From contig CAZHFZ010000005.1 in the NCBI GenBank assembly GCA_964531455.1, positions 30,043 to 94,042 of the forward strand: DNA of 64,000 nt. Reading direction: 5' to 3'. The translations under genes were made by a program, and so were the position numbers. This document shows, piece by piece, positions 43,148 to 52,525 of this stretch. The DNA is from Ga0077527 sp964531455. Its GTDB lineage: Bacteria > Pseudomonadota > Gammaproteobacteria > Burkholderiales > SG8-41. The notes under the pieces were generated by a model. The model was given only the letters and a program-made list of their open reading frames with translations, searched no databases and was not told the origin of the DNA. Each line of letters opens with the position of its first letter. Positions within the stretch are counted from its first letter, which is position 1.

Positions 43148-44332
43148 TCAGTCGAAAAACAATCCAATCAGGTCGTTGAGGAAACGCCGCCCCAGAGCCG
43201 TGGGCAGCACGCGGCGATGATCGCGAGTCAGCAAGCCGCGGGTTTCGGCGGCATCCAGTTGCGGCAGGATGCAAGTCAAATCAAGCCCGGTACGCGCACT
43301 GAAAAGGTCAAGATCGAAACCATCGTTCAGCCGCAACGCGTTCATCATGAATTCGCCGGGCAATTCCGCCACTGTGATGTCACGACGTTCGCTGAACACC
43401 GCATCACTGCCGGCACGTTCCAGGTAAGCCTTGGGCTGTCGCGTGCGGGACTCCCGCAAGATATTGTTCTTAAAAGATAATTTTACATGCGCGCCAGCAC
43501 CGATGCCGAGATAATCACCGAACATCCAGTAATTGAGGTTGTGCCGGCTGCGCAGCCCCGGGCGGGCAAACGCCGAGGTTTCATAGTGTTCAAAACCGGC
43601 TGCAGCGAGTTGCGCCTCCACAATTTCCTGCATCGCAGCCGCAGTGTCGTCGTCAGGAACGACCGGCGGATAACGATGAAACCAGGTGTTTGGTTCTATG
43701 GTCAGATGATAGGCGCTGAGATGTTGCGATCCCAACGCGATGGCCGCCGCAAGATCAGCCTCGGCCTCGGCCACGGTCTGTTCCGGCAAACCGTACATCA
43801 GGTCCAGGTTCACGTTATCAAACGTCCCCAGCGCAAGCTCTGCAGCCCTGCGCGCCTCATCGGCATCATGTATGCGACCAAGCGCTTTGAGGTGCCGGTC
43901 ATTCAGGCTCTGGATGCCCAGCGACAGCCGGTTGACGCCAGCGGCACGGAATCCGGCGAACTTCTCCGCTTCAACCGTACCCGGATTCGCTTCCAGCGTG
44001 ATCTCGGCATCAGCAGCGAGCGGCAACCGCGCGCGGACACCGGACAGCAGCGCATCGAGCGCAGACACCGACAGCAGGCTTGGCGTGCCGCCGCCGATGA
44101 ATACCGTCAACACCGGCCGCCCCCAGACCTGCGGCAGCGTCATTTCTAGATCGGCGAGCAGTGCAGCCACGTAAGCGGCTTCCGGCAATTCGCCGCGCGC
44201 TTCATGCGAATTGAAATCGCAGTACGGGCATTTGCGCACACACCACGGCACATGGATATACAGCGACAACGGCGGCAGAACATCGAAATGCGGCGCCGGC
44301 TGCAAGCTTGCAGAAGGAATCAGCGGCGACAC
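43148..44332 (-). CDS. hemW: HemW-type radical SAM heme chaperone
   Basis: A 394-residue radical SAM protein. The cluster motif is CVRKCPYCDF (CxxxCxxC). Next come VFIGGGTPSLL and LEANPGTVEAEKF. HemW lacks the fourth Cys of HemN and binds heme rather than acting as coproporphyrinogen dehydrogenase. The rdgB-rph pair follows on the same strand, a common proteobacterial order. Confidence 0.93.
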   Translation of the reverse strand: MSPLIPSASLQPAPHFDVLPPLSLYIHVPWCVRKCPYCDFNSHEARGELPEAAYVAALLADLEMTLPQVWGRPVLTVFIGGGTPSLLSVSALDALLSGVRARLPLAADAEITLEANPGTVEAEKFAGFRAAGVNRLSLGIQSLNDRHLKALGRIHDADEARRAAELALGTFDNVNLDLMYGLPEQTVAEAEADLAAAIALGSQHLSAYHLTIEPNTWFHRYPPVVPDDDTAAAMQEIVEAQLAAAGFEHYETSAFARPGLRSRHNLNYWMFGDYLGIGAGAHVKLSFKNNILRESRTRQPKAYLERAGSDAVFSERRDITVAELPGEFMMNALRLNDGFDLDLFSARTGLDLTCILPQLDAAETRGLLTRDHRRVLPTALGRRFLNDLIGLFFD

Positions 44333-44356
44333 GGCGTATCGAAAAGGATGGGCAAT

Positions 44357-44968
44357 CTAGACAGCCTGCATCGCACGCAAACGCGCAACCAGTTTGACCA
44401 ACGCTCGCCCGCGGTGGCTCACCGCGTTTTTTTCATGTGCGGCGAGCTCTGCGCCGGTTTTGCCCAGCTCGGGTATCAGGAACAGCGGATCGTAGCCAAA
44501 ACCGCCGCTGCCGCGCGGTTCACGCAGGATCTCGCCGTGCCACTCTGCTTCCGCGATCAGCGGCTGCGGGTCCTCGGCACGTCGTACCAGAACAATCACG
44601 CAATAGTAGTGAGCCGTGCGATCAGCAGCCCCGGATAACGCCCGCAGCAGTTTCTCGTTGTTGCGGCGGTCCTGTTCATCACGTTCCGATGTGCTGCCTT
44701 CCGCGTAACGCGCCGAATGCACGCCGGGCTCCCCACCAAGCGCATGCACGCAGACGCCGGAATCGTCAGCCAGCGCCGGCAGTCCGGTGAGTCGGCTGGC
44801 ATGCCGCGCCTTCGCCAGCGCATTTTCAATGAAAGTGCAGTGCGGCTCTTCCGCCTCGGGCACATCCAGCGCACCCTGTGTCACGACCTCGATCGCCAGC
44901 GGCGCGAGTATGGCCTCGATCTCGCGCAGCTTGCCCGGATTGTTGGATGCGATGACGAGTTTGTCCAT
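44357..44968 (-). CDS. rdgB: RdgB/HAM1-type dITP/XTP pyrophosphatase
   Basis: A 203-residue cytoplasmic enzyme that hydrolyses non-canonical purine triphosphates. It opens KLVIASNNPGKLREIEAIL. The catalytic region has LPALADDSGVCVHALGGEPG and the C-terminal part GSGGFGYDPLF, then NAVSHRGRAL. It lies 24 bases upstream of hemW and 11 after rph. Confidence 0.96.
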   Translation of the reverse strand: MDKLVIASNNPGKLREIEAILAPLAIEVVTQGALDVPEAEEPHCTFIENALAKARHASRLTGLPALADDSGVCVHALGGEPGVHSARYAEGSTSERDEQDRRNNEKLLRALSGAADRTAHYYCVIVLVRRAEDPQPLIAEAEWHGEILREPRGSGGFGYDPLFLIPELGKTGAELAAHEKNAVSHRGRALVKLVARLRAMQAV

Positions 44969-44979
44969 CGCAATCTGCC

Positions 44980-45693
44980 TTATCCGAGCGCGGTACGCTG
45001 CGCAGCAATCAGCTGCTTGATGCCGCTCTGCGCCAGATCGAGCATGGCCTGCATCTCGGTACGACTGAACGGCGCACCTTCCGCCGTCCCCTGCACTTCG
45101 ATGATGCCGCCACCCTCGGTCATCACCACATTCATGTCGGTGTCGCAGTCGGAGTCTTCGGCATAGTCGAGATCGAGTACCGGGGCACCCTTGTAAACGC
45201 CGACCGATACTGCGGCCACGGCTTCGCGCACCGGTGTTGCGGTCAGGCGCTTTTCGCGAATCAGGAAATTCACCGCGTCGGTCAGCGCCACATAGGCGCC
45301 GGTAATGCTCGCAGTGCGCGTACCGCCATCGGCCTGCAGCACGTCACAGTCGAGATGAATGGTGCGCGGACCCAGTTTCTCGAGGTTCACTACCGCACGC
45401 AGCGAACGTCCGATCAGACGCTGGATTTCCTGGGTGCGGCCGGACTGTTTGCCGCGCGCCGCCTCGCGGTCGGTGCGGGTATTGGTCGAACGCGGCAGCA
45501 TGCCGTACTCGGCGGTCACCCAGCCGCGTTCGGTGCCGCGCAGATGCGGCGGCTGCTTCTCGAGTACGCTGGCGGTGCACAGCACCTTGGTCGCGCCGAA
45601 TTCGATCAGCACCGAACCTTCGGCGTGGCAGGTGAAATTACGGGTAATGCGGATGGCGCGAAGTTCATCGGGCCGGCGCTGGCTGGGTCGCAC
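44980..45693 (-). CDS. rph: ribonuclease PH
   Basis: A 237-residue phosphorolytic 3'-5' exoribonuclease that matures tRNA 3' ends. It starts MRPSQRRPDELRAIRITRNF and contains GTRTASITGAYVALTDAV and LDLDYAEDSDCDTDMNVV, whose Asp residues bind metal. The length is that of the full family, so no truncation as in E. coli K-12. It is divergent to the yicC-like gene with 55 bases between starts. Confidence 0.97.
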   Translation of the reverse strand: MRPSQRRPDELRAIRITRNFTCHAEGSVLIEFGATKVLCTASVLEKQPPHLRGTERGWVTAEYGMLPRSTNTRTDREAARGKQSGRTQEIQRLIGRSLRAVVNLEKLGPRTIHLDCDVLQADGGTRTASITGAYVALTDAVNFLIREKRLTATPVREAVAAVSVGVYKGAPVLDLDYAEDSDCDTDMNVVMTEGGGIIEVQGTAEGAPFSRTEMQAMLDLAQSGIKQLIAAQRTALG

Positions 45694-45748
45694 GGGACTC
45701 CTTCAATATGCTATGTTCAACGGCCCCCAATTATAAAGCCCCGCCACA

Positions 45749-46630
45749 ATGGCCCGCAGCACATTGATCTGCAGCATGACCGGCTATGCCACCGCCGCAC
45801 GTGAACTTGCCTGGGGTTCGGTCAGCATCGAGCTCCGCTCGGTCAACCACCGCTACCTTGATGTCTCCTTTCGCATGCCCGATGAACTGCGGGTCGCGGA
45901 AACCGCGCTGCGCGAAGCCATTGCCGCGACAGTGACCCGAGGCAAGGTCGAGTGCCGCGTTGCCTACGCCCTGCGCGGCGGGGCACAAAAAAGCGCCGAA
46001 CTGGACAGTACGCTGTTCGAGCAGTTGCTGGGCCTGAATTCAAAAGTCCGCAGCGCGCTGCCCGATGCACGCACACTGGGCGTAGCCGACATCCTGCGCT
46101 GGCCGGGCATGCTGGGCACGGACGAACTGCCGGTCGAGGACCTGCGCGCAACCGCCAACGAATTAATGCCGGAAGTGCTGCGCGAATTCACCGCTGCGCG
46201 CGTCCGTGAAGGCGAAAAACTGGCCACGGTGATTCTCGAACGTGCCGCAGACATGCGCACCCGCATTGCGGTGGTGCAGCCACGGATGCCGGGGATCATT
46301 GCCGCATTCCAGGACAAGCTCAATGCCCGTCTGCAGGAAGCGCTGGTATCCGCCGACGATGAACGCGTGCGCCAGGAAATCGCGTTGTTCGTCAACAAAA
46401 TCGACGTTGACGAGGAACTGTCGCGGCTGGCCACCCATCTCGACGAACTCGAGCGCATACTCAAAAAAGGCGGTGCCGCCGGCAAACGCCTCGACTTTCT
46501 GATGCAGGAACTGAACCGTGAAGCGAATACCCTCGGGTCCAAATCGGCAGACATCGAAGTCACCCGCGTCGCTATGGACCTGAAACTGCTGATTGAGCAG
46601 ATGCGCGAGCAAATCCAGAACATCGAGTAG
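45749..46630 (+). CDS. yicC: YicC-family endoribonuclease
   Basis: A 293-residue protein of the YicC/YloC family, shown elsewhere to be an endoribonuclease. It has SMTGYATAARELAWGSVSIE, RSVNHRYLDVSFRMPDEL, and a C-terminal DUF1732 part with GKRLDFLMQELNREANTLGS. The start at 45749 (MARSTLICSMTGYA) is slightly longer than the usual MI.SMT opening; ATG 45776 is an alternative. gmk follows after 7 bases, a conserved pairing. Confidence 0.93.
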   Translation: MARSTLICSMTGYATAARELAWGSVSIELRSVNHRYLDVSFRMPDELRVAETALREAIAATVTRGKVECRVAYALRGGAQKSAELDSTLFEQLLGLNSKVRSALPDARTLGVADILRWPGMLGTDELPVEDLRATANELMPEVLREFTAARVREGEKLATVILERAADMRTRIAVVQPRMPGIIAAFQDKLNARLQEALVSADDERVRQEIALFVNKIDVDEELSRLATHLDELERILKKGGAAGKRLDFLMQELNREANTLGSKSADIEVTRVAMDLKLLIEQMREQIQNIE

Positions 46631-46637
46631 GCAACGA

Positions 46638-47246
46638 ATGAGCGGCAACCTCTACATCGTCAGCGCGCCCTCCGGCGCCGGCAAAACAAGCCTGGTGGCA
46701 AAACTGCTTGACACCGATACCCGCATCCGCAAATCGGTGTCCTATACAACCCGCGGGCCGCGTTCAGGCGAGATTGACGGTAAGCATTATCACTTTGTGC
46801 CGCCGGAAACCTTCGAAACCATGACCCAGGCCGGGGATTTCCTTGAATCCGCGCTGGTTCACGGCAACCGCTACGGCACCTCGCGCCGCTGGGTTCAGGA
46901 GCAGCTCGCCGGGGACACTGACATCGTGCTTGAAATCGACTGGCAGGGTGCCGCCCAGGTTCGCCGCCTGATGCCTGCGGCGATCAGTATTTTCATCCTC
47001 CCGCCCTCGTTTGAGGCTTTGCTGCAGCGCCTGAACGCCAGAGCCCAGGACGCCCCGGAGATCATCGCGCGCCGATTGGCCAACGCCCGCGAGGAAATCA
47101 GCCATGTCCATGATTTTGATTATGTTATTATCAACAGCGATTTCAAGGCTGCGGCAGCGGAATTGCAGGACATCATCCGTGCAGAAAGATTGCGCACCGC
47201 ACATCAGCTGGCACGGCACACCGCGTTGATCAACCGACTCAAGTAG
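46638..47246 (+). CDS. gmk: guanylate kinase
   Basis: A 202-residue enzyme that phosphorylates GMP to GDP. P-loop SAPSGAGKTSL. GMP-binding parts: SVSYTTRGPRSGEIDG and YHFV. The lid has IARRLANAREEI. The start at ATG 46638 gives the standard MSGNLYIVSAP opening. rpoZ follows after 7 bases and spoT after that, the widely conserved gmk-rpoZ-spoT order. Confidence 0.97.
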   Translation: MSGNLYIVSAPSGAGKTSLVAKLLDTDTRIRKSVSYTTRGPRSGEIDGKHYHFVPPETFETMTQAGDFLESALVHGNRYGTSRRWVQEQLAGDTDIVLEIDWQGAAQVRRLMPAAISIFILPPSFEALLQRLNARAQDAPEIIARRLANAREEISHVHDFDYVIINSDFKAAAAELQDIIRAERLRTAHQLARHTALINRLK

Positions 47247-47253
47247 GAATTCC

Positions 47254-47460
47254 ATGGCCCGTATTACCGTAGACGACTGCATGAAGATCATTCCCAACCG
47301 CTTTGATATGACGCTGGCTGCGACCTACCGCGCCCGGCAACTGGCCAATGGCGCACAGACAATGATTGAAGCCACCCGCGACAAACCGACTGTTGTTGCT
47401 CTGCGCGAACTCGCTGCATCCAAATTCGGCGTTGAAATCCTCAACAAAAGCCCGACGTAA
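47254..47460 (+). CDS. rpoZ: RNA polymerase omega subunit
   Basis: A 68-residue protein with the opening MARITVDDCMKIIPNRFDMT and YRARQLANGAQ, the omega signature. It stabilises the beta' subunit and is one of the ppGpp-binding sites in E. coli RNA polymerase, fitting its place before spoT. Confidence 0.97.
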   Translation: MARITVDDCMKIIPNRFDMTLAATYRARQLANGAQTMIEATRDKPTVVALRELAASKFGVEILNKSPT

Positions 47461-47524
47461 CAGGCGCATGCGCCCGTGGCTGAGGCGCGGCCCCTGATTG
47501 TGGACGGCAGAGTCAACCGTACGC

Positions 47525-49681
47525 ATGAGCCCCTCAGCCCCAATACCCATTACAGAAATCGCTGCGCCGCCCTCGGCGCCGGCGCTGTTTCTGGAGTGGT
47601 CGGCTTACCTGAAGCCCGAGGATCTTTCGCAGATTCAGGCGGCTTACCATTTCAGCGAGAACGCCCACGAAGGCCAGTTCCGCAAATCAGGTGAGCCTTA
47701 CATCGCCCACCCGCTGGCCGTAGCCAGCATCCTCGGGAAATGGCATCTTGATTCACAGGCGCTGACCGCCGCGTTGCTTCACGACGTCGTCGAAGATACC
47801 GAAGTCACCAAAAACGAGATCGCCGAACAGTTCGGACGCCCGGTCGCCGAACTGGTGGACGGCGTATCCAAACTCGACCGCATCCAGTTCGATACCCAGG
47901 AAAAAGCGCAGGCGGAGAATTTCCGCAAGATGCTGCTGGCAATGGCGCGTGACGTACGTGTGATGCTGATCAAGCTTGCTGATCGCCTGCACAACATGCG
48001 CACTCTGGATGCCGTGCATCCGGAGAAACGCCAGCGGGTTGCACGCGAAACCCTGGAAATCTACGCACCGATTGCCAACCGTCTCGGGTTGAACAGTATT
48101 TATCAGGAGATGGAAGATCTTTCCTTCCGTCATCTTTATCCTGACCGTTTTCGCGTGCTGGCCAAAGCCGTACGCACCGCGCGTGGCAACCGTCGCGAAG
48201 TCGTCAGCAAAGTGCTGGATGGGATTGAGCGCAAATTGCGCGAACACAACATTGAAGCGCAAGTACAAGGACGCGAAAAGCATCTCCATTCGGTCTATCG
48301 AAAGATGCGCGAAAAACACCTATCGTTTGCCCAGGTGCACGACGTATTCGGCTTCCGCATTGTCGTGCGCGACAACATGGCGTGTTACGTCGCCCTGGGC
48401 CTGCTGCACAGCCTGTACAAACCCATCCCCGGCAAATTCAAGGACTACATCGCGATTCCCAAGGCCAACGGCTACCAATCGCTGCACACCACGCTGTTCG
48501 GCCCCTTCGGCAGTCCAATCGAGATCCAGATCCGCACCGCCGACATGCACAAGATCGCTGAAGCCGGCGTTGCCTCGCACTGGCTCTACAAGAGTTCCGA
48601 CACCTCCCTGTCGGAACTGCAGCAGAAAACGCACCAGTGGCTGCAAAGCCTGCTTGAGATGCAATCAGAATCGGGCGACTCCATCGAGTTTCTCGAACAC
48701 CTCAAGGTAGACCTGTTTCCGGACGAGGTCTACGTATTCACACCCAAGGGCAAGATCATGTCGCTGCCGCGCGGAGCCACTGCTGTGGACTTTGCTTACG
48801 CGGTGCACACCGACATCGGCAACCGATGCGTTGCAGTCAAGATCAATCAGGAACTGACCCCCCTTCGTACTGAACTGCGCAACGGCGACCGTGTTGAAAT
48901 CATCACGGCATCGCACGCAAAACCCAACCCGCTGTGGCTGAATTTCGTCGCGACAGCCAAGGCTCGCGCCCACATCCGCCATTTCCTCAAGACCATGCAT
49001 TTCTCCGAGTCCGTCCAGCTCGGCGGCCGTCTGCTGCAGCAGGCACTGGCCAATTTCAAAATGATGCCGGCCGATGTCGGTGATGCGCAGTGGGACAAAC
49101 TTGTACGCGATTCAAGTGCGCGCTCACGCGACGAAATCCTCTCCGATGTCGGCCTTGGCAAACGCCTTGCCGTTGTGGTCGTTCACCAACTGCTCGCGCT
49201 CGGCGAACCGCTGCAGGCTGAAGCAAGACCCAACGGTGCCGTTATCGTTCGTGGCTCCGAAGGTTTTGCCGTGCAATTTGCCCGCTGCTGCGGTCCGATT
49301 CCAGGTGATCCGATCATCGGCATCATCAGCAAAGGCCAGGGCATGGTCATCCACACTCACGACTGTCCGATTGCCGCCAAGGGCAATCGCGACCCGGAGC
49401 GCGTGCTGGACGTGCAATGGGATGCCAACCCGACCAAGCTGTTCGACGTTGGCATCCGGCTGGTTGTTGCCAACCAGCGCGGCGTGCTCGCCAAAGTCGC
49501 GGCGGAAATAGCCGCTGCGGAATCAAACATCCAGAACGTTGCAGTCGATCCGGATGACGGCGGCACCTACACGGTGATGCGTTTTACCGTGCAGGTGATG
49601 AATCGCATGCACCTCGCGCGCATTGTTCGTGACCTCCGCAAGATTCCAGAGGTCGTACGTATCGGCCGCATCAAGGGCTGA
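47525..49681 (+). CDS. spoT: bifunctional (p)ppGpp synthetase/hydrolase
   Basis: A 718-residue Rel/Spo protein from ATG 47525. The hydrolase HD motif is LLHDVVEDTEV (intact HD). The synthetase domain has REKHLHSVYRKM and FGFRIVVRD. A TGS domain (VYVFTPKGKIMSLPRGATAV) and C-terminal ACT domain (FDVGIRLVVANQRGVLAKV) follow. HD and synthetase motifs both look intact, so hydrolysis and synthesis are both possible. GTG 47498 is a possible earlier start but gives a non-homologous extension. Confidence 0.96.
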   Translation: MSPSAPIPITEIAAPPSAPALFLEWSAYLKPEDLSQIQAAYHFSENAHEGQFRKSGEPYIAHPLAVASILGKWHLDSQALTAALLHDVVEDTEVTKNEIAEQFGRPVAELVDGVSKLDRIQFDTQEKAQAENFRKMLLAMARDVRVMLIKLADRLHNMRTLDAVHPEKRQRVARETLEIYAPIANRLGLNSIYQEMEDLSFRHLYPDRFRVLAKAVRTARGNRREVVSKVLDGIERKLREHNIEAQVQGREKHLHSVYRKMREKHLSFAQVHDVFGFRIVVRDNMACYVALGLLHSLYKPIPGKFKDYIAIPKANGYQSLHTTLFGPFGSPIEIQIRTADMHKIAEAGVASHWLYKSSDTSLSELQQKTHQWLQSLLEMQSESGDSIEFLEHLKVDLFPDEVYVFTPKGKIMSLPRGATAVDFAYAVHTDIGNRCVAVKINQELTPLRTELRNGDRVEIITASHAKPNPLWLNFVATAKARAHIRHFLKTMHFSESVQLGGRLLQQALANFKMMPADVGDAQWDKLVRDSSARSRDEILSDVGLGKRLAVVVVHQLLALGEPLQAEARPNGAVIVRGSEGFAVQFARCCGPIPGDPIIGIISKGQGMVIHTHDCPIAAKGNRDPERVLDVQWDANPTKLFDVGIRLVVANQRGVLAKVAAEIAAAESNIQNVAVDPDDGGTYTVMRFTVQVMNRMHLARIVRDLRKIPEVVRIGRIKG

Positions 49682-49705
49682 GCCTGGTTTTCGCCGGAAT
49701 TGCTC

Positions 49706-51808
49706 ATGAACAATTCAACGCCGGTCACCCGCCTGCTCCTGGTCGAGGACGACGAAAACGACGCGATATTGATTCTCGCCTCTTTGCGCCATGGCGGACT
49801 GCAGATCAGTCATCACCGGGTCTGGAGCAAGACTGAACTTGAAAAAGCACTGATACAGGAACAATGGGGCGTGGTGCTGTGTGACTACAACCTGCCGCAG
49901 TTTGACGGACTTGCCGCGCTGCGGATGGTTCGTTCCCGTGACGCCGACATCCCGTTCATCATCGTTTCCGGCGCCATTGGCGAGGAAACAGCGGTGGCCG
50001 CAATGCGCAGCGGCGCACAGGATTTCGTAATGAAGCAAAGTCTTGGACGGCTTGGTGCAGTGCTGGTGCGTGAACTGGGTGAAGCGGAGATCCGCCGCAC
50101 CGCCCGCCTTGCCAACAGCCAGCTCCAGGCCAAGGAAGCGCTGCTCGACTCCATCGTGACGACTGCGGCAGACGGTATTGCCGTGGTAAATGCCGCCGGA
50201 AAAATCGAATTCGCCAATCCGGCACTTGCCGTGCTTACCGGAAACGCGGCAACCGCCCTGCAGGGCATGCCGGTCCAGCAGTTGCTGCGCGCCTCGGCGG
50301 ACATTGAATTCTGGAATGTCTTGTGCGCCTCCACCGGCGATATCCGCGGCGACATGACCAACCTGCAGATGCACGCCCACACCAGAAACGGCGCAATCAT
50401 ACCAGTGGAAATCAAAGTCAGCCGGATGACGCTGGACAACTCCCCGAAACTGACCGTGGTGGTCCGCGACGTCAGCGAGCGGGCGCGCTCCGAAGAACGG
50501 ATGTGGCGGCTGGCGCATTTCGACGAACTTTCGGGATTGCCCAACCGGCTGCTGTTCCGGCAACTGCTTGAACAGGCCATCCGCGACGCCAACCGTGAAC
50601 GCAAATCCATCGCCGTACTGTTCATCGACCTGGACCGCTTCAAGCTGATCAACGATACCGCCGGACACGACAGTGGCGACATGGTGTTGCGCCAGGTCGC
50701 CGGCCGGTTGCGCCAGTGTCTGCGCGAGGCCGACCTGCTGTCGCGCTTTGGCGGAGATGAATTTGCTGCCCTGTTGCGCGAGATCGATGACCCGGAGGCA
50801 GCGCGGGCGACGGCACAACGGGTGCTGGCCGCAGTGGCCCAGCCTTACGACATCAACGGCGAGACTTATCACCTCTCGGCGAGCGTCGGCATCAGCATCT
50901 ATCCCGGCGACAGTCCGGACGCGACGGCACTGCTGCGCAATGCCGAAGTGGCCATGTACCGCGCCAAGGATCAAGGCAAGAACAATTTCCAGTTTCACTC
51001 GCCGCAGATGAATGCGCGCTCTCTCGAGTATGTGGTTCTTGAGCGCTCGCTGCGCAGGGCCATCGAACTCGACGAATTCCTGATTCACTTCCAGCCGCAG
51101 TTCGACTTGAAAGATGGGCGCATCGTCGGCGCGGAAGCGTTGCTGCGCTGGAACCTGCCCGAAGTCGGCATGATTCCGCCTGTAAAATTCATTCCACTGG
51201 CTGAAGAAACCGGATTGATCGTTCCGATCGGCCAGCTGGTGCTGCTGCGTGCCTGTGTCGCCGCAAAAGAATGGCGTGCATCCGGCCATGTTGATTTCCG
51301 TGTCGCCGTGAATCTGTCGCCGCGCCAGTTCAACCAGAGTGAACTGGTCATCGACATCATCAACATTCTTGAAGATACCGGCCTGCCACCGGAAAACCTT
51401 GAACTCGAAATCACCGAGAGCATGGTGATGTCCAATCCGGAACGCGCCACGGCGATCCTGCGCGAGTTGCGCGCGGTAGGCGTCCATCTGGCCATTGACG
51501 ATTTCGGTACGGGTTATTCATCACTGGGCTATCTGAAGAGCTTTCCCGTGCATACGCTCAAGATTGACCGCTCGTTCATCCAGGACGTACCGGCAGATCC
51601 CGACGATGTGGCGATTACCCATGCCATCATCGCAATGGGCCACAGCCTGCGCCTCGACGTCGTCGCCGAAGGCGTGGAAACAGCCGAGCAGCTCGCCTTT
51701 CTGCGCGAACACGGCTGCGACTACATGCAGGGTTTTCTGGTCGGCAAACCGATGCCTGCGGAGGAACTCAGCCGCCTCCTGGCTGAACGCACGCACTGGT
51801 CCCTCTGA
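49706..51808 (+). CDS. response regulator with PAS, GGDEF and EAL domains
   Basis: A 700-residue signalling protein. Receiver (1-125): LLLVEDDEND acidic pair and phospho-acceptor Asp in VVLCDYNLPQFDG. PAS (about 145-260). Diguanylate cyclase (about 270-430): FGGDEFAALL intact. EAL phosphodiesterase (about 445-700): GAEALLRWN, IDDFGTGYSSLGYLKSF and VAEGVETAEQ intact. Synthesis and breakdown of c-di-GMP are both possible. It starts 24 bases after spoT and is followed by a stand-alone receiver after 22 bases. No kinase is adjacent. Confidence 0.95.
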   Translation: MNNSTPVTRLLLVEDDENDAILILASLRHGGLQISHHRVWSKTELEKALIQEQWGVVLCDYNLPQFDGLAALRMVRSRDADIPFIIVSGAIGEETAVAAMRSGAQDFVMKQSLGRLGAVLVRELGEAEIRRTARLANSQLQAKEALLDSIVTTAADGIAVVNAAGKIEFANPALAVLTGNAATALQGMPVQQLLRASADIEFWNVLCASTGDIRGDMTNLQMHAHTRNGAIIPVEIKVSRMTLDNSPKLTVVVRDVSERARSEERMWRLAHFDELSGLPNRLLFRQLLEQAIRDANRERKSIAVLFIDLDRFKLINDTAGHDSGDMVLRQVAGRLRQCLREADLLSRFGGDEFAALLREIDDPEAARATAQRVLAAVAQPYDINGETYHLSASVGISIYPGDSPDATALLRNAEVAMYRAKDQGKNNFQFHSPQMNARSLEYVVLERSLRRAIELDEFLIHFQPQFDLKDGRIVGAEALLRWNLPEVGMIPPVKFIPLAEETGLIVPIGQLVLLRACVAAKEWRASGHVDFRVAVNLSPRQFNQSELVIDIINILEDTGLPPENLELEITESMVMSNPERATAILRELRAVGVHLAIDDFGTGYSSLGYLKSFPVHTLKIDRSFIQDVPADPDDVAITHAIIAMGHSLRLDVVAEGVETAEQLAFLREHGCDYMQGFLVGKPMPAEELSRLLAERTHWSL

Positions 51809-51830
51809 ACAATCTCCGGGGACCTGCAAC

Positions 51831-52244
51831 ATGAACGATACGCGCATACTCATCGTTGAAGACAATCCTGACGACGAATCACTGACTCAGCGCGGACTGC
51901 GCAAATCGGCAGTGGAGGTAACCGTCGCCAGGGACGGTGCACTGGCGCTGGAAATGCTTGAGGCAATGGAGAATCTTCCCGATCTCGTGCTGCTGGATCT
52001 GAAGCTGCCGAAAATCGATGGCAGTGAGGTGCTGCGCCAGTTACGTAACGATGCGCGCACCAGCAAACTGTGCGTCGTGGTGTTTACATCGTCCAGCGAA
52101 CCGGCAGACATCGCCCGCTGTTATGGACTGGGCTGCAACAGTTACGTGATCAAACCGGTCACTTACGAAGATTACATCGAGGCGGTGCACGGCATCTCCG
52201 CGTACTGGCTGACACTCAACGTATCGCCCGCGCGTCCGCGCTGA
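51831..52244 (+). CDS. single-domain response regulator (Rcp1/CheY-like)
   Basis: A 137-residue receiver with ILIVEDNPDDESLTQRGL, phospho-acceptor Asp in LVLLDLKLPKIDG, and the conserved Lys in SYVIKPVTYEDY. ATG 51831 follows GGGGACC. It has no output domain. It resembles the Rcp1-type receivers paired with phytochrome-like kinases, which are not in the window. It is likely co-transcribed with the RR-GGDEF-EAL gene. Confidence 0.93.
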   Translation: MNDTRILIVEDNPDDESLTQRGLRKSAVEVTVARDGALALEMLEAMENLPDLVLLDLKLPKIDGSEVLRQLRNDARTSKLCVVVFTSSSEPADIARCYGLGCNSYVIKPVTYEDYIEAVHGISAYWLTLNVSPARPR

Positions 52245-52248
52245 CCGT

Positions 52249-52485
52249 TCAGCGCCGGGATTTCGCGCAGGCGCTGCGCCCGTCGTTCCAGCCCATCATA
52301 TAGTCACCCTCATTGCGATAGAGCCGTTCATCACGGCGTTGCGAGCAACCATCGGCATGACCGCGCTTGTACTGCGCGGAATACCCGGCCAGGTTGAATA
52401 TTGGCGATGGCACCGGCGATCCTGATGCAGGGGGAGCAGAACCACTGCCGGTCGTGCCGCAGGCAGCAAGGATTATTGTCAGCAT
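52249..52485 (-). CDS. small lipoprotein of unknown function
   Basis: From ATG 52485 this is a 78-residue protein with a lipobox MLTIILAAC at its start, a short Ser/Pro-rich spacer, then YKRGHADGCSQRRDERLYRN and YMMGWNDGRSAC. The GHxDGC...GWNDG pattern looks like a small conserved repeat unit with paired Cys. The frame is open further upstream (to 52641) and a TTG or GTG a few codons before 52485 would lengthen the signal peptide. It follows the frameshifted glycine-zipper gene on the same strand. Function is unknown. Confidence 0.65.
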   Translation of the reverse strand: MLTIILAACGTTGSGSAPPASGSPVPSPIFNLAGYSAQYKRGHADGCSQRRDERLYRNEGDYMMGWNDGRSACAKSRR

Positions 52486-52525
52486 CACCGCAAAGGCAAC
52501 GTGCAATACCGGTGTTGCCACGCCT

